From: DASSUC01 sp035649895
GTDB lineage: Bacteria > Actinomycetota > Actinomycetes > Mycobacteriales > Micromonosporaceae
DNA: 34,621 nucleotides
Direction of reading: 5' to 3'
Assembly (NCBI GenBank): GCA_035649895.1
Contig: DASRIS010000129.1
Coordinates: 1 to 34,621 of the forward strand
The position numbers were made by a program, and so were the translations under genes. The notes under the pieces were generated by a model. The model was not told the origin of the DNA. It searched no databases and worked only from the letters and a program-made list of their open reading frames with translations. Numbering within the stretch: the stretch's first letter is position 1; each line of letters opens with the position of its first letter. Below are positions 31,224 through 34,621 of this stretch, in pieces.

Positions 31224-33473
31224 CTACATGCTGGCACCCGGGGCCAGCGGCCACTCCCAGCCGAAGTGCTGCCTGGTATAGACACGCATGTCAGCTTCTG
31301 ACATGTCGCTGCTGAGCAGCCTCTCCACCGCCTTTCCGATGACGTGCCGGCTGTTCGCCGCGATCTCGACCTCTGGGGCGTTGAGCGGTCGCCGGACGAC
31401 AAGGCGGATGTCGAGGAGCCGCTCGTCCCGCTCAGCGTTGATCCGCCGGTCGAACTCGACATGCAGGATGTACGTGAGCCTGCTCGCGGTCTCCTGGCTC
31501 TCCAGCGAGTACTTGATGCGCTCGATGCCGCCCGACGGGATCTCGTGGAAGGTGGAGAAGCGGGCCGCCCGTTGCGGCTCCTTGCTCGGATCTTCGATGT
31601 CGACCATCTCGGCCTGGATCTTCCGCATGAGCTCAGCCGACCCGGGGGACCTCTTGCCGATGCGGTGGGAGAGGGACGAGTAGTCGAAGACATGGGTCTC
31701 CAGCTTCTCGCCACCCCGCGGTCCGGCCTCCGGCACTTGGCGGTTCCGGCGCTCCCTGGCCGCATTGAGCCGGGTCCAGCCGTACCACACCCCACCGATG
31801 ACGACCACCGGGAAGAGCAGCCAGTAGCCGACCATCAGCTGCTGGTCGCCCTGGCGGGGATCGAAACCGCCCTGGAACGCCTTGTCGCTGAGCACCAGCC
31901 CGACGCTGGTGAGAACCTCGAGCACCGCGATGACCGCGGCGGAGAAGGTGAGCAGGAGGGTGAAGCGCTTCTCCATCTCGCTGTCGAGCTTGAGCGGAGC
32001 GCCGCTCACCACCCCGGCCTCAATGTCGCTGCGCGGCGTCTCCGCGGCGATCTCGGAGAGCTTCCGGGCCTCGGTCAGCTCCAGGAGCATGAGCTCGCTA
32101 CGCACCGCGTCCAGGCTCGACTGGATGGCCGCCAGATCCGCCGTGATCACGTTGACCTGCCGCTCGAACTGGGTTCTCGCCTCCTTCAGCGTCTCCTGGC
32201 TGAACCTCCACTCCACCGCGCCCCTGACACCGTTGGCTACCCGCAGCGCGCCGTCCGCTTCCACCGGTGCGCCGTTCGTCGGCCGGGAGACCTCACTCAT
32301 GCCTTTGACGAGGTCCCTGACGAAGCTCAACGTCGGCACCTTGCCGGCGAGCAGGGCGTAGTAGGCCTCCATGTCGGCGAGCGTGAGCGCCTTGCTGCTC
32401 AGGGACGGCCGGCGGAGCTCACCGGAGGTCTGGTTCTTGCGCCGCTCCATGCTCTGGCTGATCAGCTCCGCCCGGATGTGGTCCAGCCCCGTCTTGTAGT
32501 AGACCAGCCCGAACGAGATCGCGACCCGCAGGAACTGCTCCATCGCGGCGAACGACAGCCGCGACAGGAAGATCTCCCTCCGGTGGAGCTCATCCTCCTG
32601 GTCCGCCGGGATGGTGCGTTCGGTGAGGCTCAGCGAGGTGTCCACATGGGCACTCTGGTCCCCGTGGGTACGCCGGAGCGTATAGCTCTTCCGCTGGTCG
32701 AAGAGGGGTGTGTACTCGTTGCCCAGCACGCAGAGCGAGAACGACCTGACGAGGTACTCGACGTCGTAGCACTCCTTCGCCTCGTCCTCGATCCGCCTCG
32801 TCTCGTCCTCGATGTGTCGCGCCTGGGAAGGCGGTCGCTCACCGAGCGCGAGATGGGGGTGCGCCGACTGGTCAAATACTCCGTTGAAGAGGAGGTCCAG
32901 CTGATAGTAGGTGAGCACTCCCGAGTAGCTGCGTAGCCCGCCGTCGGCGCTGCCCGGGTTCCATCCGAAGCTGAATATGCTGCCGATGTGGCGGCTGACG
33001 AAGTCGTCGCGAAGGAAGCTCCGGAAGATCTCCTTGAGGTGCCGGCCCGGCTCGCCGATGACCGGGTCCTTGAGCGGCATGCGGAACGACCACAGGTACA
33101 CGCCGTTGGAGAGGAACAGCGCGTTGCCGTGGATCGGCCCAGTGCAGAGATAGCCGCCGAAGTCATAGTTGTGGTGGTAGGTGAAGCCGAAATGGATCTT
33201 CCGGAGCCCCAGCTCCCCGTCCATGGGCGCGAACGAGCCGGAGGTCTCCATGGAGGCGAGCACGTTGTTCGTCCGCAGCCGCTTCGCCATATGCTCGAAA
33301 TGAGCGGAGATGGTGTCCTCCGACGCGACCTGCCGGCGGTACAGCGCCGTCCGGCTCAGCGGCGCATCGTCGAACAGGTCGAAGCCGAACTCGTCTTTCC
33401 CGGCCGGTAGCCACAGGCAGTAGGTGAGGTTGACGAAATGCGCCCCAGAGGCATCCTCGTCGCTGTTGTTCAT
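31224..33473 (-). CDS. Large two-TM protein of unknown function
   Basis: I do not recognise this 749-residue protein. Residues 1 to ~330 form a mixed alpha/beta domain rich in aromatic residues (FGFTYHHNYDFGGYL, NGVYLWSFRMPL, SFLRDDFVSRHIGSIFSFGWNPG). Residues ~340-500 are mostly helical, with a long predicted coiled coil (EARTQFERQVNVITADLAAI and on). Two membrane helices follow at ~503-528 and ~545-566, then a ~180-residue C-terminal cytoplasmic domain. A soluble domain, a long helix and two membrane helices recalls the CorA plan, but there is no GMN motif and the extra C-terminal domain does not fit. The ATG at 33473 is chosen for its AGGAGG site; ATG at 33491 is in frame upstream. GC looks lower than in the neighbours, suggesting transfer. 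Confidence 0.75.
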   Translation of the reverse strand: MNNSDEDASGAHFVNLTYCLWLPAGKDEFGFDLFDDAPLSRTALYRRQVASEDTISAHFEHMAKRLRTNNVLASMETSGSFAPMDGELGLRKIHFGFTYHHNYDFGGYLCTGPIHGNALFLSNGVYLWSFRMPLKDPVIGEPGRHLKEIFRSFLRDDFVSRHIGSIFSFGWNPGSADGGLRSYSGVLTYYQLDLLFNGVFDQSAHPHLALGERPPSQARHIEDETRRIEDEAKECYDVEYLVRSFSLCVLGNEYTPLFDQRKSYTLRRTHGDQSAHVDTSLSLTERTIPADQEDELHRREIFLSRLSFAAMEQFLRVAISFGLVYYKTGLDHIRAELISQSMERRKNQTSGELRRPSLSSKALTLADMEAYYALLAGKVPTLSFVRDLVKGMSEVSRPTNGAPVEADGALRVANGVRGAVEWRFSQETLKEARTQFERQVNVITADLAAIQSSLDAVRSELMLLELTEARKLSEIAAETPRSDIEAGVVSGAPLKLDSEMEKRFTLLLTFSAAVIAVLEVLTSVGLVLSDKAFQGGFDPRQGDQQLMVGYWLLFPVVVIGGVWYGWTRLNAARERRNRQVPEAGPRGGEKLETHVFDYSSLSHRIGKRSPGSAELMRKIQAEMVDIEDPSKEPQRAARFSTFHEIPSGGIERIKYSLESQETASRLTYILHVEFDRRINAERDERLLDIRLVVRRPLNAPEVEIAANSRHVIGKAVERLLSSDMSEADMRVYTRQHFGWEWPLAPGASM

Positions 33474-33647
33474 CGGCGTCTGCCTCCTCATGAGGGAATC
33501 GGAGGCCGGTAACGTTATCGATCAGCAACCGCCAGCCACATCAGCTGTCCAGTCCCGGCGGGTGCGGAGCCTGCTGCCACTTCGACCAGTTCTTCATGCC
33601 GATCAAGCAGAAGATGCCAGAACAGCGGTCACCGCGTCCGGCGAGCT

Positions 33648-33677
33648 GCTATCGGACCAAGCGCTATCGGACTATGC
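33648..33677. repeat. 15-bp tandem repeat, two copies
   Basis: GCTATCGGACCAAGC (33648-33662) is followed directly by GCTATCGGACTATGC (33663-33677). It lies in the 237-base gap between the unknown membrane protein and crcB, which otherwise shows no gene; AACGTT at 33511-33516 within TAACGTTA may mark a promoter for the minus-strand gene. Confidence 0.6.
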
Positions 33678-33710
33678 GGCCGTACCCAAAAAGCCCATCC
33701 GTCGTCCTGC

Positions 33711-34079
33711 TCAGGTGGCCAGGCCGTGCGCGAGGGCGGCACCCAGACCGGCGGCGCCCAAGCCCACGATGACGCTAGCGGCCACGTTGATCAGGGCGGA
33801 CAGTCCCGCACCGCGCTGCACCAGCTGGACCGTCTCGTAGCCGAACGTCGAGTACGTGGTCAGCGCGCCGCACAACCCGGTTCCGGCCGCGGCCAGCACC
33901 GGGGCGGGGGTGTGCAGGCTGGCGGTGGCGAGCAGCCCGAGCAGGAGCGACCCCACCATGTTGACCATGAAGGTCCCCCACGGGAGCGGCGAGCTGTGGC
34001 GCGCCTGGACGGCCCGGTCGATCAGGTAGCGCATCGGCGCTCCGACCGCTGCGCCGAGCGCGACCAGCAGCACGGTCAC
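33711..34079 (-). CDS. crcB: Fluoride channel subunit CrcB/Fluc
   Basis: This 122-residue protein is a four-helix Fluc/CrcB fluoride channel subunit. The N-terminal GAAVGAPMRYLIDR, the VNMVGSLLLGL helix with the conserved Asn, and TGLCGALTTYSTFGYET (the TFSTF-type break that forms the sodium site and fluoride pore) are all present. Channels are dual-topology dimers, and actinobacteria often have two paired genes as here. The GTG at 34079 overlaps the stop of the preceding crcB gene by four bases. It exports fluoride from the cytoplasm. Confidence 0.94.
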   Translation of the reverse strand: MTVLLVALGAAVGAPMRYLIDRAVQARHSSPLPWGTFMVNMVGSLLLGLLATASLHTPAPVLAAAGTGLCGALTTYSTFGYETVQLVQRGAGLSALINVAASVIVGLGAAGLGAALAHGLAT

Positions 34080-34543
34080 CGGACGTCCGCACGGCCGCGA
34101 CCGGCCAGGCGGCCGCGGACAGCCAGGCGTCGGCGTCGGGCGCCGCGGACAGCCAGCCTGGTAAGGGCGGTCCCGGCGTACACCGCGGCCAGCGCACTGA
34201 TCAGCGTGCCCGCGAGGTAGGCCAGCGCGGTCCTGGTGGCACCTGCGGCGACCAGGTGCTGGATCTCGACAATGTAGCTGGAGAAGGTGGTGTAACCGCC
34301 GAGCAGGCCGGTGCCGAGGAACGGGCGCAGCAGCGGATGGAGCCGCCGCGCATCGCTGACCAGCGCCATCAGTACGCCGATGAGCAGGCAACCGGAGACG
34401 TTGATCCCGAACGTGCTCCACGGGAGCCCGCCCGGCGAGTATGGGAATGCCACGCCCAGGGCGTACCGGGCGAGCGCCCCGGCGACCCCACCGGCGGAGA
34501 TGACCGCCAGCACAGACCACAGAGCGGCGGCCTGAGCCGGCAC
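34076..34543 (-). CDS. crcB: Second CrcB/Fluc subunit, at window edge
   Basis: This is the partner Fluc subunit, 155 residues from the GTG at 34543. It has SAGGVAGALARYALG, the STFGINVSGCLLIG helix and GLLGGYTTFSSYIVE, the family's pore motifs. The C-terminus is an unusual arginine-rich tail with a repeated LAVRG element that is not part of the usual fold. The reading frame stays open upstream to the window end as a Pro/Ala-rich stretch, so the true start may be outside the window. With the overlapping gene downstream it should form a heterodimeric fluoride channel. A fluoride riboswitch, if present, would lie beyond the edge. Confidence 0.88.
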   Translation of the reverse strand: MPAQAAALWSVLAVISAGGVAGALARYALGVAFPYSPGGLPWSTFGINVSGCLLIGVLMALVSDARRLHPLLRPFLGTGLLGGYTTFSSYIVEIQHLVAAGATRTALAYLAGTLISALAAVYAGTALTRLAVRGARRRRLAVRGRLAGRGRADVR

Positions 34544-34621
34544 CGGAGCCGGCGGAACCGCCGGAGCTGGCAGGAGCGCCGGGGCCGGCGAAAGCGCGGG
34601 GGGCGGCGCCGGACCATGGTC

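Noticed and set aside
34544..34621. Fluoride riboswitch in front of the crcB pair.
   Set aside because: The visible 78 bases are an open Pro/Ala-rich frame with simple GC repeats and no crcB-motif elements; the true upstream region is outside the window.

Overview
The window is high-GC actinobacterial chromosomal DNA. Frequent GTG starts, TANNNT-type promoters and the protein families present (DUF3107, DUF5709, a CBM2-bearing Ser/Thr kinase, a SpoIIE/CHASE3-kinase module) fit a member of the Micromonosporaceae such as Micromonospora or a close relative; this placement is inferred from gene content only. No rRNA, tRNA, CRISPR array or complete transposon was seen.

Region 1 (1-7134): an alpha/beta hydrolase cut by the window edge and a large low-complexity protein (minus strand) diverge from a block whose order TetR - DUF3107 - ferritin-like protein - RhlE-type DEAD-box helicase matches, from memory, Mycobacterium tuberculosis Rv3208-Rv3211. 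The helicase has a structured leader and is followed by two hairpins. Region 2 (7172-11453): a metallo-beta-lactamase-fold hydrolase overlapping a DsbA-fold protein, a strong two-way terminator, a secreted trypsin-like protease behind an AT-rich promoter region, and a class I methyltransferase.

Region 3 (11636-15445, minus strand): a copper-resistance operon, csoR - copZ - His-rich membrane-anchored protein - copA, with a 33-bp perfect inverted repeat (CsoR operator) directly before the probably leaderless csoR start. CsoR would sense Cu(I), CopZ carry it and CopA export it. Upstream of csoR ends a RecQ-like helicase fused to a ComF-like phosphoribosyltransferase domain. The non-coding gap 17623-18050 carries 33-bp tandem repeats and a 104-bp near-palindromic, MITE-like element flanked by a 6-bp direct repeat. 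A two-gene Ktr/Trk potassium uptake system follows.

Region 4 (20137-28096): a small unrecognised protein, an MscS-like multi-helix membrane protein, a receptor Ser/Thr kinase with an extracellular cellulose-binding CBM2 domain, an anti-sigma-factor antagonist (STAS), and a tightly overlapping minus-strand operon of receiver-PP2C phosphatase, CHASE3 histidine kinase and Rcp1-like response regulator. The phosphatase and STAS protein look like partner-switching components. DUF5709 is divergent to this operon.

Region 5 (28202-34621): a coiled-coil membrane protein, a single-domain globin with a clear promoter and terminator, a DUF427-pirin operon in which the pirin frame is broken, a 749-residue two-TM protein that I do not recognise and that looks lower in GC than its neighbours, and two overlapping crcB/Fluc fluoride-channel genes at the right edge.
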